Below, one piece after another: positions 25,855 through 37,925 of a stretch of 64,000 bases of DNA (within the stretch, counting starts at the first letter, position 1; each line of letters begins with the position of its first letter). This stretch comes from Sordaria brevicollis (taxonomy: Eukaryota > Ascomycota > Sordariomycetes > Sordariales > Sordariaceae). The notes under the pieces were generated by a model. It was not told the origin of the DNA. It did no database searches and saw nothing but the letters and a program-made list of their open reading frames with translations. The DNA is taken from positions 2,075,001 through 2,139,000 of the forward strand of contig JAUTDP010000005.1 in NCBI GenBank assembly GCA_033439795.1, given 5' to 3'. Made by a program: the position numbers and the translations under genes.

Positions 25855-27421
25855 GGTGGTTGAGGGGTATTTGTGCCCAGCTGCTGTCTAAGGGGCTGAG
25901 TCGGTGCCAGTACCGAATCAGTCGGCGACAAGCAGTGGGCACCTCTATGAACAAAGTCATGTACGACTACATATCCCCAAACGCAAGCTTCACGGCTCGC
26001 GTGGCGTGTCAAGCGCCGAGCCGCGGGTGGATGGGGGAAAAAGAATGAGCCTCACTGGGAGGTAATTACCTGAACGACGAACCCGCGAACGGGAAATGAT
26101 ATGGATGAAGGAACTCGGAACAAATGGTGCAATGGACCATCGTGCCGAAAGTACCCATGAAGGGTCAGATTCATTGCTTTGAAAGGAGAGGAGGTACGAA
26201 AGAAGGAAAGGAGAAGGAAATTACAAGCCCGAAGAGGCCAACAACAGAGCATGTATTACTTGCTCGCGTACTGGAGGACTGAACGAGTTCAATGGAGGAT
26301 GAAAGTGGTGAAGGAATAACCAGGAAGTCAAAATGACGAGTCTGGATCTGTAGGATATATACAATTGTAGCCATTGTATCGATTGCTTCTTCGTGCTTTG
26401 CCTTTATCTGCCCTTTTGTTTTCCATACTTTAATCATGGTGTATTGAAAGCTAGATGAATAGCAGACGCAGTGAGCAATTGTTGCTCTGAGCTGACTGGT
26501 TGGTGTTGGCACGAATGGGCAAAACAAGGAAAGAATGAACGGATCAAATGGGTCATCAACGTGCGAGGATACAATGCGGCATGGATCAAGGAGTGAAATC
26601 GCTGGATGGAGATCATGAGGATTATAGGTTAATCGAATACCATGAATTTGCTTTGCGAGCTGTGGGGTCCTTGAGATGTATGTTTGATGCTCGTCGTATC
26701 GTATGTCTATGAAGGTTCGAGTCCGAAACTGACAAGTCGGTGACCGAGAATGGATATGAGATGCTGCTGCGAAGATGTTAGCTAAGGATGCAAGCTGTCC
26801 TTGCTACAGGTTTATAACGAGATCAACACCGTTTCCGGCTGTCCTGTATCCATTCTTCTGCTCGTTCATTGCCCCAGGGACACTCAGGAACTCATTCGTG
26901 TTGTCTTGAAACGGATGTCATCTACGTCTGGATGCGTTCATCGTATATTGGAATCTCTCGCAAAACTTCAATCATCCACAAACCACTGATTGTATATGCC
27001 CCACCTTTCCATGCCTATACGAGGAACCTTAAGCAGATATCTTCGAAGTAATCAGCCGAAGATTGGTCACCTGAACGTTTAAAGATTAGAACGTGGATCG
27101 ATGGGATTAAGTGCGATTAAACTCCTAGACGTACCCTTTCGCAATCGAACTCCGAGAATCACTCGATTCATGCCTCCATCTATCTAAACCACAATCTCCC
27201 GTAAGAAATCACCTTTATCTCCTCAGCACATACATCTATCATCTATGCGCTCCTGAAAAAAAAAATGAAAGGAAATTTCTGCCAATATCCATAGGCCTGT
27301 CTCAATGTCATCGCATTGCCAGACTGACTGACTTGCCTTATATTTGATCATTCATCTTACATCCGCCAGATTCTTCCGGTGTCCGTTCGTCCAAATCTAC
27401 ATACCGCGAGATCCTTCATCA
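25855..27421. other. Convergent intergenic region (3' sides of MOT1 and the next gene)
   Basis: The two flanking genes face each other, so this 1.6 kb should hold both 3' UTRs and terminators. I see no coding exon, tRNA or repeat. Confidence 0.5.
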
Positions 27422-27467
27422 GATTCTCTGCTTGTAGTCATATGCTTGTCTCAAGATTAAGCCATGC
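27422..27467 (+). pseudogene. Fragment of the 5' end of 18S rRNA
   Basis: From 27435 to 27467 the plus strand matches the universally conserved start of eukaryotic 18S rRNA (core TAGTCATATGCTTGTCTCAA, then GATTAAGCCATGC), with a single A missing from a run. The match extends weakly leftwards to 27422 (GATTCT..GC). It stops abruptly three bases before the stop codon of the minus-strand gene, and the rest of 18S rRNA is absent. It is far too short to be functional rRNA. Confidence 0.85.
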
Positions 27468-27469
27468 TC

Positions 27470-30400
27470 TCACTCCTCCTCACTAACCTCCCCCTCCCCC
27501 TCCTCTTCCTCCTCGCCGTCTCCAACGTCTCTAACCACCGGATCATCAACATCCATAATCACCTCCAACCTCCCATCCCTATAGTTACCTTGACGTTCAG
27601 GTTCTGTGGCAGTGGTAGCCACAGGGTCAGCAAAATCGACAGCTTTCCCCTTCCCCTTTTCCTTTGCCGTCGGTCTTCTTCTTGGCTTTTTCTTCTTCGC
27701 CTCAACTTGGTTGGCCTTTACTTTTGCTTTTATCTTTTGGAAGTAAGCGTGCTGGTTACCGAGGTCCTCGGTTAATGTTGAAGTTCCGTTTGTTTTTGAT
27801 GTTCCTCCGGGGGCATTGCCTGTTGAGGTACCAGTTTGGCTTTCAGTGTTTGTGTTTGAGTTGTCAGGGGCGGTTGAAGATGAGGCCGCTGCGGTACCGG
27901 AGCCCGAGCCTGACTCTGGGGCACCGGTCTTTGGCTGAGAAGCTTTCAGCGACTTCTCCTTCGGTATCTTAACCTCCAACCCACCTAAATCCTTCGGTCC
28001 CACCAGTTTCCGTTCTTCCACCCACACTTCAATCTTCCTAAACCGCCACCTGTACTGTCGAGGAGGTTTCCACGGCCATCTAAACACCGAATGTTCTATG
28101 TTATCTCCATACTCGGGCGCCTGGGCATCACCGTCTTCGCCAACGTAAGGACCCGTGTTCTCGTAGGTCCATAATCGGAAACTTCCTTTGAGTTCGGACA
28201 GAACCACGTCACGCCAGTGCATGACATCGTCGATTCTGCCAGACTCGGGTCGCGTTAGATCTTCGAAGACTTTAAGCACTTCAAGATTGGCGAGGCGGAG
28301 GGTGGTGAAAGTGGCGTGGAGTTCAATTTTGGGGTCGAGATTCATGGATGGACAGGGTGGGGAATGGCGGATGTTGTTGGGCAGGGTTCTGGGCGGGGAG
28401 ATATCGATATCTTCTTCGTCAGAGTCTGAAGAGTAAATGGTTGATGGAGGGGGAGGGGTGTACAGGTCACAGGGGAGGGGAGGCGTGGGTAGGCGTGGAC
28501 GTCCATTTCCATTGATAGGCCCTGACCGGGATTGTTGAGCTGTATCGCGCGCTGTGGGTGCTTCGGCTTGTGGTTGTTGAAGTGTCTGGCCCCTGGATAT
28601 TGGTTCTGGCTGAGGTTTTGGGTTTTCTGGAAGACTCGGGTGCGTTTGGCTCGACGATAGTGTCTGCGCCTGTATGTTTGACGGTGTTGGGTTACTCTGA
28701 TCGTCGTCCGAAGAAATCTGCTGCGTCTGGCTTTCGTCTTGCGTTTGAGTTTGATTGCCTTCGGTCTGAGAGTCGGTCATATGCTCGCTGGTCGCTAGTA
28801 TGTTGGCTTCACCCGGTGTGTCGACTTCTCCTGCCATAACTCCAGACGCCTCATCATTCTCCTGAACCACACCTGCGCCCAACTCTGTAGTCCCATGATC
28901 CCGCTGCCCCTCAATATCCCGGTCAGCAAACAAATCTTCCTCCTCTTCACCATCGTCTGCATCATCCCCCTCATCCCCCTCATCCCCCTCATCCAACACC
29001 TCCTCAACTCTTCCACTCTCCACACCCACGGCCCCATCCTGTTGCTTCGTCTCCTCCTCAACGGGGTAATACCTCACCGACCAAACATCCCACAACCTCT
29101 TCGTATAAATCCCCACCCCCTCCTCGTCCAACCACAACTTCCTCTTCTGTACCAGATCGCCCAGTTGTGCCTGCTCCTCACGCACATAGTAATCTTGTAC
29201 GTCGCCATCCTCGTATGTAATTCTTCCCACGAAGAGGCCGTATCGGTCAATATGGCGCTCTATGGTTTCGAAGGCGGTGTCGGCCTTGACCAGGTCTCGA
29301 AACCGTTGCCGGCATGTCTCATTCGCTTCCTTCTTGGAGGTGTACACGTTGTCACGGCGGTTGTGGGCGGCTTCGGTGTCGGGGTCGTACTTTTGAGTAT
29401 GGTAGATTACATACTGAAAGATGATTTCGGTGGGTGCCAGGACTGATTCGGCGGGCACTGCCTTTCTGGGAGGGGCAGGTGGGAGTGCAGGAGCGACGGG
29501 AGCGACGGGAGCAACTGGACTTGTTGGTTCTGGGGGAGTTGGTGATGCCGAAGGGATGATTGTTGTGCCGACCGTTTGTGTTGATGGCGGGAGCTTGCTC
29601 GATGATGCTTGCGCAGGCTTGTTACGCTTGCGAGGCAGTGCTGCCCGAGTTGGTCTACCATCTTCCCTTGGTAGCTGGTGAGAATCATCGGTGGCGTGTT
29701 GGGAGGTGAACCTGTAACCTGTTCGTTCTTCTGGAATGGGGAGCTTGTTGACGATTCTCACAGTTGTCTTCTCTGGTTTGTAAGCCGCTTCAAAGTGTTT
29801 GAATAGTGCTGCGTCTGCTTCTCCAGCCGCGTGGCGCGAAGACTCCCCCGTTGAGTGAGATGGTTGCTTTGCTTGAGCATTTTGATGCGTTGGCTGCTTC
29901 GCTGGAGTCTTTCGGAACGTTGGTTCATGTATGTTCGGTGCCTGATTTTTGTCGCCTTGCGTTCCTCGTGTGTCTCTGTTTCGTTGGCTGTTCGGAGAGA
30001 CGATATTGTCTGTTGTCTTTCTGGTCGGGACAGTTTTGCCACCAACGATGTTTCCAGTAGTTTTGTGTTGATGACTGCTTGAACCGACAGCGGCGTCCGT
30101 TGGGTTGCTTCCAAGCCGAGGACCGCCAATGCTTCCAATGGGGGCGTGCAGAAATTCTTGAACCACTTGCTCTTGCGTTGGCTTGGCCGTTTGTGCCTCC
30201 TTTGGTCTTTCCTTGATATGCTGAATTTTCTCCGTTGCCTTAGCACCTGCCGTTATTGGCGTGTTTCTGATGCTTTTGGCGAGTTCCTTCAACTTTGACT
30301 TGGCATCGTCCAAGTTGCTCACAGACCTTGCTAAAGAACTGGGCCTGCTCTTCGAATCTTTCAGGCGCTTCCTCGAGTGATCGCCCGTGGAGATTTGGCG

Positions 30401-31037
30401 GTGATGATTTTTCAGCCGATGTTGTTCAGTGTCCACCCTCCGTTTCTTTGAGCTGGCGAAACTTCCACCATTCCTGCTCCGGGGCTCATCATCATCGACG
30501 ACTAGAGGCCTCTTTGCAGGCCCAGTCCCAAAGATTCTTTGAGCTCCTGTACTCTGATTGCTTCCGTGGACGTCCTCTTTATTCGAAGCATTGGCGGTCG
30601 ACTGAGATACTCCGTTGTCCTCTTTCCCCGTGGAAGAACAACCTGTACGAGCTGCAGGTATATTCCTGAATCTCCCCCCAAACGGCTCTTCTCCCTCCGT
30701 TTCTTCCCTTTTCGGGATTGGCTGGACGGGATTATGCTGCAGAACGCTGTGGATGGCCGTAATCATACAATCATCATCCGAACTGCCCGCATTGTTCGGC
30801 ATGGCCCTCTTTTCGGATGATGACGACGCGGCATTGGTTGCATCTTGGAGGATGTTAGCTGTCTCGGCCGAGATAAACGTTGGATGGGGCCGAGTACGCA
30901 CCGTGGTTATGGTCGGATGTTGGAATATTTGAATTTGCGATTTCTCGATCAGAATTCGGGCTTGGTGTCGGTAAGGACCCGGCCGAATCTTTTCGTGGAC
31001 CGAATATCGAACCAAACGAGCCGAAGATTGAGGCCAT
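27470..31037 (-). CDS. Large unknown protein, mostly disordered, with two conserved-looking blocks
   Basis: I do not recognise the family. Exons 31037-30902 and 30843-27470 give 1169 aa. The 58-nt intron has donor GTGCGT, branch site GCTAAC and acceptor CCAAG. Splicing joins a frame starting MASIFGSFGSIFGP to the long downstream frame, and the start has a good purine at -3. An upstream in-frame ATG at 31097 has a poorer context. Most of the chain is low-complexity Ser/Thr/Gln/Pro and acidic. Two blocks look folded: about residues 510-640 (Tyr/Arg-rich, with IFQYVIYHTQKYD) and about 885-995 (with FRWPWKPPRQYRWRF). Basic stretches KKRR and KKKKPRRRP suggest nuclear localisation. The C-terminus is Asp/Glu-rich. 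Short tandem repeats encode DEG and PVA motifs. A nuclear role is a guess. Confidence 0.8.
28963..28994. repeat. 9-bp minisatellite inside the unknown gene
   Basis: The unit CATCCCCCT is repeated about 3.5 times and encodes an Asp-Glu-Gly repeat in the acidic part of the minus-strand protein. Confidence 0.8.
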
Positions 31038-32600
31038 CGCTGCGGTGTTGCTGAACCCCGAACAACACCTGGCATATACCGGTGTCCGTATATCCAACTG
31101 GTTCCGACGTGGGCGACGTGATACCTGGCTGACTGTTATATAATTGCGCGTCGATTGGAAGGAGGAAAGTGGTCAAGAAGGGGTGTTGCAGGCTGTTAGG
31201 TATAAGAGGGTGTTGACCTGTAGTCGAGAAGGATGATATATTGGAGCAAACGGGGACGGACACTCGGTATTCTGAAGACACTAGAACAAGAAGGCAGGGC
31301 GATGATTTGGGAAAGAAATTGTGAGAGAGGCAGGAGATCATCAAAGTATAAATGGGTCAATGAATTCGGAGTTTGTTTATTGTAGTGAGGTCCAGAAACA
31401 GCAAAAGATGACACAGGATCAGTCCTGAAGAGGGTCGTGGAGGACCAAAGGAGGGCGAAGAAGGAAAAGGAAGAGGCCGGGTCGGATGCCACTTGGATCA
31501 ACTGAAGTTCTACAAGCGTAAACAATGAACCGTAATAGATATGAGATACTTGACCACAGTGTAGGAGAGGAGTGTCGCCATCAACGTCGCCCTCACTGTC
31601 CCTGGTGGGTTTGGTATAGAGTCCTGATATGGAGGCCCATATCCACTAAGAGGTCTCACCGCAAAGAACTCCAGATGATAGGGCCACATTCATCCCACTG
31701 TGTCTCTTGCCCCTGAATACCCTCGCCCACCCGCAACTCTTCCGTTCGATTTCATTTCAATATCGAAACAACGCCGCCGCGTGCTCGGGCATTGGAGTAT
31801 CGGAATCCATGATACAGGAGACGTGTATTTGTATGTTGGTGGCTGAATGCTTGACATTGTGCGATAATTTTGCTCTGGCTCAGATTTGAGGCTATTCCCA
31901 GCTATAACAGCCGCATATAATGAGGTGCTGGTGAGATATTTCGTGGTGTAGCATCGCACATGACGGATCATGTTTGGACAACAAGACATTGTTTCTCTGG
32001 AAAGACAAGGGAAGCTTGCTGCTGGGAATTCCCGACTTTGGGCTAGGCCGGGAATGTCTTAGTGTCGGTTGCACAGAGATGTTCCCCGCATTTTTGGCTT
32101 TGTCTGATTGGGCAGATAGATGCAGAATTCGGATTTGTGAGTGGTCGTTAGTCTCCACTTCCACCTCAATCCACTTGTCCGGCCCCGGAGCCGACCATAC
32201 CACTGAAGTTTCAAGCGGACGACCACCGGCCACAAGACGTCACTGAGCTTCCACTTTGTGTCGGCTCCAAATCTTGCCTTTGATCCTTGAACGCCGTGGA
32301 CCAGACAACACAGCAACCACCACCACCACCACCACCACCAACACACACGGCCGACGAGCAGTGATTTTCTGGTGTTTTCTCTTCCAACCTGACCAGCGAG
32401 CATCGCATTTTTGAATGCTTGAGAGTGTGTTGATATAACAGAATAAATACCCAATTGTTTTTCTTGTTCTTCAGAAACTCCACGTGGGCGCAAGACTGGA
32501 GGGTGGCCTTGTCGATACTCGATAGCTACTATATCCAGTTTGCTTGTTCCGTGCGACCATTCCCCTCCACCGGTGTGTGAACCAGCAAACACTCGAGTCC
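31038..32600. other. Divergent intergenic region
   Basis: Lies between the minus-strand unknown gene and the plus-strand DUF155 gene, so it should contain both promoters. No coding exon recognised. It includes an (ACC)n microsatellite at 32316-32341. Confidence 0.5.
32316..32341. repeat. (ACC)n microsatellite
   Basis: Just over eight uninterrupted ACC units, about 360 bp upstream of the DUF155 gene start codon. Confidence 0.9.
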
Positions 32601-32614
32601 TATATTATATATAC
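32601..32614 (+). promoter_or_regulatory. TATA-like box of the DUF155 gene
   Basis: TATATTATATATAC lies about 90 bp before the ATG at 32702, a plausible distance for a fungal TATA box with a short 5' UTR. Confidence 0.5.
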
Positions 32615-32701
32615 CCAGGCCGGCCACAAAGCAACACCAGACCACCACCACTTCAACATCACGACAACTACGATCCAGCCGATTGCGACACGACAGACAC
32701 A

Positions 32702-34469
32702 ATGGAGAACACGCCGGCATCAGAGAACACACCGCTACTGTCCTCCACCGCACCATCATCTCCCGACATCACCCGTCCCCCGAGACCACAGCGAAATGTC
32801 ACCTTCAACCCCAATCCCGTTACCAAGACCATCGAGCCCGAGGCAGCGTATCGCCAGGCCCGCGCCTCGCATGCAAGCCTGCCGCATCCGCCACTATCAC
32901 CTTCAAGTTCCTCCGCTATTAGCACTGGCGGTCTCGGTGGCGGCCCTCCCATGTTATCGGCCTTGAATGGCAAGTTGCGACGACGAAACAGCGGTGGTGC
33001 TATCGGATTTAACCACAACTCTGGCCTGCCCTATACCTCTGCTGGTAACACCCATCTGCCCAAGATTGGTCCACAGCGCAGTACAAAGAACGCCCAGAAG
33101 CTCAAGCTACTACCCAACCCGGAACTGGAAGAGGATGGCGTTGACGAGGAGAGCGGTCGCGAAGTATACTCGCAGTACACACGCATCAAGGATCCCACGG
33201 CCCGTCGTGATGCTGCGCGTCTCGGCAAGGCGGACCGCGACAGGTTGCCCAGAGTGACGGCATACTGCACAGCTAGTAGATATCAGATGGACGGTCTCAT
33301 GCGGTTCCTCAAGGGCAGGTCCAAGAACCGCGGCGCAAACCCAAAGTTGATTGACGAGTGCATCTACACGCCCTATAGCTACAACCCCAGGCAGGCGGCT
33401 GAGAACAACCGAGTAGAGGCGGAGGCTCTAGAGCAGCAACAGATGGGACACTTCGATCCGATACATTCGCGCAGGCATTCAACCGGCGAAGTGCCCTCAG
33501 GCGACAGCAGCGCTTATCACAGCACGGACGACCTTGTCAGTCTCAGCCTCAATGGAGGTAGCACCTCTAGGGAAGGTGTTCAGGATATGGTGGCACAAGG
33601 GGTTATCAGCGACGAGAACGCAGTGTCGGATGACCCGCTGGCTGATTTCGACATTCAAGTCCACACGCCCGAAGTCTTCCTCTTTGACTACGGTGTCGTG
33701 GTAATATGGGGCATGTCGGTAGCTCAAGAACAGCGGTTTTTGAAGGAGATTGCAAAGTTCGAGTTGGAAAAGTTGGGGCCGGACGACATGGAGACGGAGT
33801 ACTTCAACTTTTACTACACACACGAATACCAGGCTCGAATCTACAACGACTTCATCACCCTCCGAGACAAGAACAACTACATGACGAAACTGGCAATCTC
33901 TCACGCTCTGGCTCAGAGTGTCAAGGTTAGTACTCATGTTACTCTGATGGGAGTAAAATCCACTGGCTAACTGATATCGCGCAGACGTCCCTGTTCGAAG
34001 AACTCATTGCCTCCACCATCGAGACATGCAAGGATATTCCCACGCAGATTGCCTTGACGGGCAAGATCGATCTCAGTCGACAGCAGATCAATATGCAAAT
34101 CGGCGAGCTTTTTATTCTTCGTGTCAACATTCACCTGAACGGTTCCGTCCTCGACACACCGGAGTTGTTCTGGGTCGAGCCACAACTTGAGCCTCTGTAC
34201 AAGGCTGTGCGCAGTTATCTCGAGATGGACCAGCGTGTCAAGTTGTTGACGGAGCGCATGGATGTCATTGCCGATCTGTTGGCTGTTCTCAAGGACCAGT
34301 TAACCCACGGTCACGGAGAGAAACTAGAGTGGATTGGTGAGTCGTAGCCCACATGAACTTCAATAACGTGCATCATACTAACCCACCTTTAGTGATTGTC
34401 CTCATTGCTGCCGAGATTCTTGTGGCGGCCGTCAATATTGTTGTCGATCTTTACGCTGGAGTGGACTAG
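32702..34469 (+). CDS. RMD1/RMD8-like DUF155 membrane protein
   Basis: Exons 32702-33925, 33985-34336 and 34393-34469 give 550 aa. Both introns are 56-59 nt with normal signals. The N-terminal half (about residues 1-250) is Ser/Pro-rich and probably disordered. The DUF155 domain covers about residues 310-510, with the hallmark FLFDYGVVVIWGMS and IALTGKIDLSRQQINMQIGELFILRVNIHLNGSVLDTPELFWVE-type segment (only described here; the first motif is at about 321). A C-terminal hydrophobic helix (IVIVLIAAEILVAAVNIVV) ends five or six residues from the C-terminus, typical of this family. Yeast RMD1 and RMD8 are required for meiotic nuclear division or sporulation, and mitochondrial relatives assist translation; molecular function is not settled. 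Which yeast paralogue is the orthologue cannot be decided here. Confidence 0.9.
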
Positions 34470-35446
34470 AGAAAGACAACAATCCTTCAGGATACGACAC
34501 CACTGTCGTCAACATGCGAAGGGTTTCTTCTTCATGACTTGCTTCTTCTTCTTTTTGTTTTCGTTGTTTTCGCTATAGTCAACATGGGAATGGGCATCTT
34601 CTTTGAGCAGCACTGGAGGGAGTTCGGGTTTCTATATAGGCAGTCATGACTGGTCGTAACGCGGTGCTTTTTATCTCTGGCTGGATTCCTTGGTGGACTG
34701 AGCATTTAGATGGTGAAGTGGATGGCGCTTCGCAGGGTCAAGGTCGATGATAAAGAAGCAAGAGGAAAAGTGAGACAGACAGAGAGAGAAAGAACAGGAC
34801 TTTGGTACGAACGACGGAGAAAATTTTTAAAGAAGAGCGACAGCAGGAATATTCCCGGTCTGGAAATTTTGACTACTATCAATGATAGAACTACTTTATA
34901 TACCAGTAAGGCTTTCATTTCATTTTCTGGAACCTCAAAATGTCTTCCCCGTTTACCATACCTTTCCTTTGTCCTCGTGACATCCCCTACTCCTCATCTG
35001 ATATTTCAGCCAAGGAACAGCAAGATATGTGCCTTATGTCTTAGGCGGTCAAGGCAACCAACAGGCAGGACCGGGCAGTTGCCCGTCGGTGATGCCGGCA
35101 AACGAGGAAGGAGCGGCACCACACGAAGGGCAGGCACGGCTTCCGGCTTCTAGTCCGCTACTTAGGAAGGTACGGCGGATGGGCCTGCGCCAGACGTGAC
35201 AGAAAAGTGAGCCGATAGCGGAAGTCCCATCTTCTACTGCGTTGTCTGAGCAGTGAGGCCAGTACAATTTTGTCACAGGTGTTCCGTCTTCCTTTCACCC
35301 CGCTTCGTCGCTGAGCTCGAGTGTTGTTTTCGTCTCTCACCCTTCCTTCACGATCATCCCCCAAGCTTCACGAGGTCACCTTCAGGTTGTATCAGCTCCG
35401 CGACTTACATTGAGCCCTTTCTGGTGGCGGCTAGCCCTCTCTCACC
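34470..35446. other. Spacer between DUF155 gene and PARN-like gene
   Basis: Tandem genes on the same strand; contains the 3' UTR of the first and promoter of the second. A CT-rich stretch precedes the ATG at 35447. No gene recognised. Confidence 0.5.
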
Positions 35447-37377
35447 ATGGAAGTCGACAACAGGAACTTCTGGAGCCACCTGCCCACGATCCTCGACGCG
35501 ATCGCCGACGCAGAGCTCATTTCACTCTCTCTGGTCGGCGTCCCCAACCTCGTTCCGAGCGCCAACACGAGAACTTGCAAGGATGAGCTCTACCATGAGC
35601 TAGTCGAGCATTCCAAGTTCTACCACGTTTCCAAAGTCGGCCTCACCTGTCTCCAATACGATGAGAAGAAGAATGGTAAGTACAATGCCCACACACCTCT
35701 AGCGCCACCACTCGACGAGGTAAAACTAACACATCGACTCCCAGAATACGTCGCGCGCAGCTTCAACTTCGCCATCTCGCCCTGGTTCCTATCCACCAAC
35801 TTCCAGGCGGGACTCATCGCCAAGACGGTCGACCGCAAATACTCCTTCACTTACGATACACTCAAACAGTTGAGGACTAATGGCCAGGGTTGGGATCACG
35901 GCAAAGCCTGGGAGCGCGGCATTCCTTACTTGACACCCAGCGAGGCGCAAACGGCTGAGGAGCGTTTCCTCCAGCCTTGGGAGTCTAAGAAGCCGTTGGA
36001 TGTCAGCAAACTGGATGTCGAGGCTAAGAAGTTTCGGAACTGGGTGCATGGCCAGATTAAGGCTTGGTTGGGGACTGAGGTATGTTTTCCATTTTGACTC
36101 GTATTGTGTCTTCAACTTTGGTGGTTCGTCAAGCTCATACATGCGTACGACACAGGACAGAACCCTTGATTTGAAGCACCCCTCGAGCGAAAAGTTTACC
36201 GGCCTTCAAGTTGGCTTGGTCTGCCAACTTGTCCACTCCTGCTTCGATGAGTGTCGCGCAACGCCCAAAGATGACAATCGGATCATGCAGATCAAGAAGC
36301 TCAGTCACGCGGAACTCAACATGGTGGTAAGTTTGAGACGGTCACAAACCACTTATAGCGGGACTATTCACTGATGGGATATGACAGAAAATGGGCAGCC
36401 GACGCACTGATCTGACGCGACAGTCAGGTAAGTGGTTGCAATAATACCTCCCAAGACCTCATTCACTAACGCTCATTCTTACAGGATTTCTTTACGTGGT
36501 AAAGGCCTTCCTCGGGGAACAGTTCGCTGAAGACATCGAGGCCGGATTGTGCTTGGAGTACGTTGTGGCCCGCGACTCGCGAGAGGAACTCGTCTCGGAT
36601 ATTCGTGACAGACTCCGTGCAGCTGAATCCAGAAACAAGCTCAGACGCCCTATCCTTCTTGTTCAATCCCAACTCGATATGCTGTGTAACTTCTGCTCGA
36701 CGTTCCTTGGCCGACTGCCGCAGACACTCGACGAATTCACCAGAAGGGTACACAATATCTTTCCCCGGATCGTGGACACCAGCATCCTGTACCCGCTTGA
36801 CAACTACCCAATCCACAACCGCAGACCTTTCTTTGAGTTTCTCTCTGCGGCCGCAGTGGAAGAGAGAGAGGGAGGACCTCGTGTCACGGAGATCAAGGGG
36901 TTCGAATACAACGAGAAGATGGCCGCAGAACACGACTCTTACCAGTGGCACTACATGCTTGCCTTCCTAAAGATGGCAGCAACGAAACTTCAGAAGGAGC
37001 CGTGGCTGAACAAAGTCAGGCCTCAGAAGACTTGCGGAAGCATGAGGATGAAACCCAAGAAACCCAGTAGGGTTTTCTCCATTCTCAACCCTTTCGCTCC
37101 GAACAACGTCATCAGTCGCCGTGCAAGCATTTGCTCCTCCGTCGCCTCTGGCATGAACGAAAACGTCACGACGGAGAACAAATCAGCCAGTGTCTTTGAT
37201 GACGGCGCCGATGACGAGGAGGATGAGAAAGAGAAGCAGGAGATTCCTGAGGTTGAGCGTCTTCCACCCTGGGAGGCAGCTTTCTGGGAGAAGTTTGGCA
37301 ACAAGCTGGTTCTTGACGATGGAGAAGTTCTGACGTTCACTCCCAGTACGTTCAGGAAGCCCTTGCGGAAGATGTAG
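35447..37377 (+). CDS. PARN/CAF1-family ribonuclease-like protein with degenerate catalytic residues
   Basis: Five exons (35447-35675, 35745-36079, 36156-36326, 36388-36427, 36485-37377) give 555 aa. The fold belongs to the CAF1/PARN DEDD deadenylase family: the start MEVDNRNFWSHLPTIL, the YVARSFNFAISP strand, GIPYLT, then TFLGRLPQTLDEF and HNIFPRIVDTS, each matching the family pattern. PARN enzymes shorten poly(A) tails using four acidic residues. Here the first motif, normally D-x-E-(F/L), reads ISLSLVGV (residues 25-32) with no acidic residue. The second keeps an Asp (D323) but lost the usual G-H-N. The third keeps an Asp (D409) but has Met where the HxxxxD histidine belongs. An acidic tail follows. 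It may be an inactive RNA-binding or regulatory relative. Exon phases all agree, so the gene looks intact. Confidence 0.85.
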
Positions 37378-37925
37378 GATGATTACCAGGAATTCTAGGA
37401 GGAGCTGCTTTTTGTCTTGGTTTTTGTACAGATCAGTGTGTTGCTGACGTTTCTGTTGAGAAGGAGCGAGATTGAGGTTGTGCTTGGGGGTGATCGGTAA
37501 TTCGGTGGCCAATATTGAGGAGGAAGAGGTTACACAGCGATCAACCCCCCGTGGGGAAAGTAAGTAAACGGGCTCTCATGGATGTATGATTGGGGAGGAT
37601 GACGGAGTTGGGCGTTTTAGCCGTGAAGGGTCCATGAAGAACTCCTACAGGTTCCAATGTGGGTTTCAGACGGCTTGAAAGATATCCTTGCTCGCTCTAA
37701 CGCCGAATTCTAGTTTCAACTATGAAGCAGAGAGCATGGTGTTCACAGTAGATCAGGGCTAGCTCTTGGAGGAGCTCACCGCCGTCACCCGGGCAGGACG
37801 GGGTTACAGATATGTAGTCAGCTCAGGATGTTGTTTTGTTTATGTATGATAGGATCGAACCTCAATTTAGGTAGCGGAATGACCAAACCAGCAAAGTGTC
37901 TCGTAGTGATCATACGCATCTATTA
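37378..37925. other. 3' flank of the PARN-like gene
   Basis: No coding sequence recognised. Ends at the TTA target duplication of the adjacent MITE (37923-37925). Confidence 0.5.

Noticed and set aside
26705..26735. tRNA T-loop-like word (GGTTCGAGTCC)
   Set aside because: No acceptor, D or anticodon arms can be formed around it.
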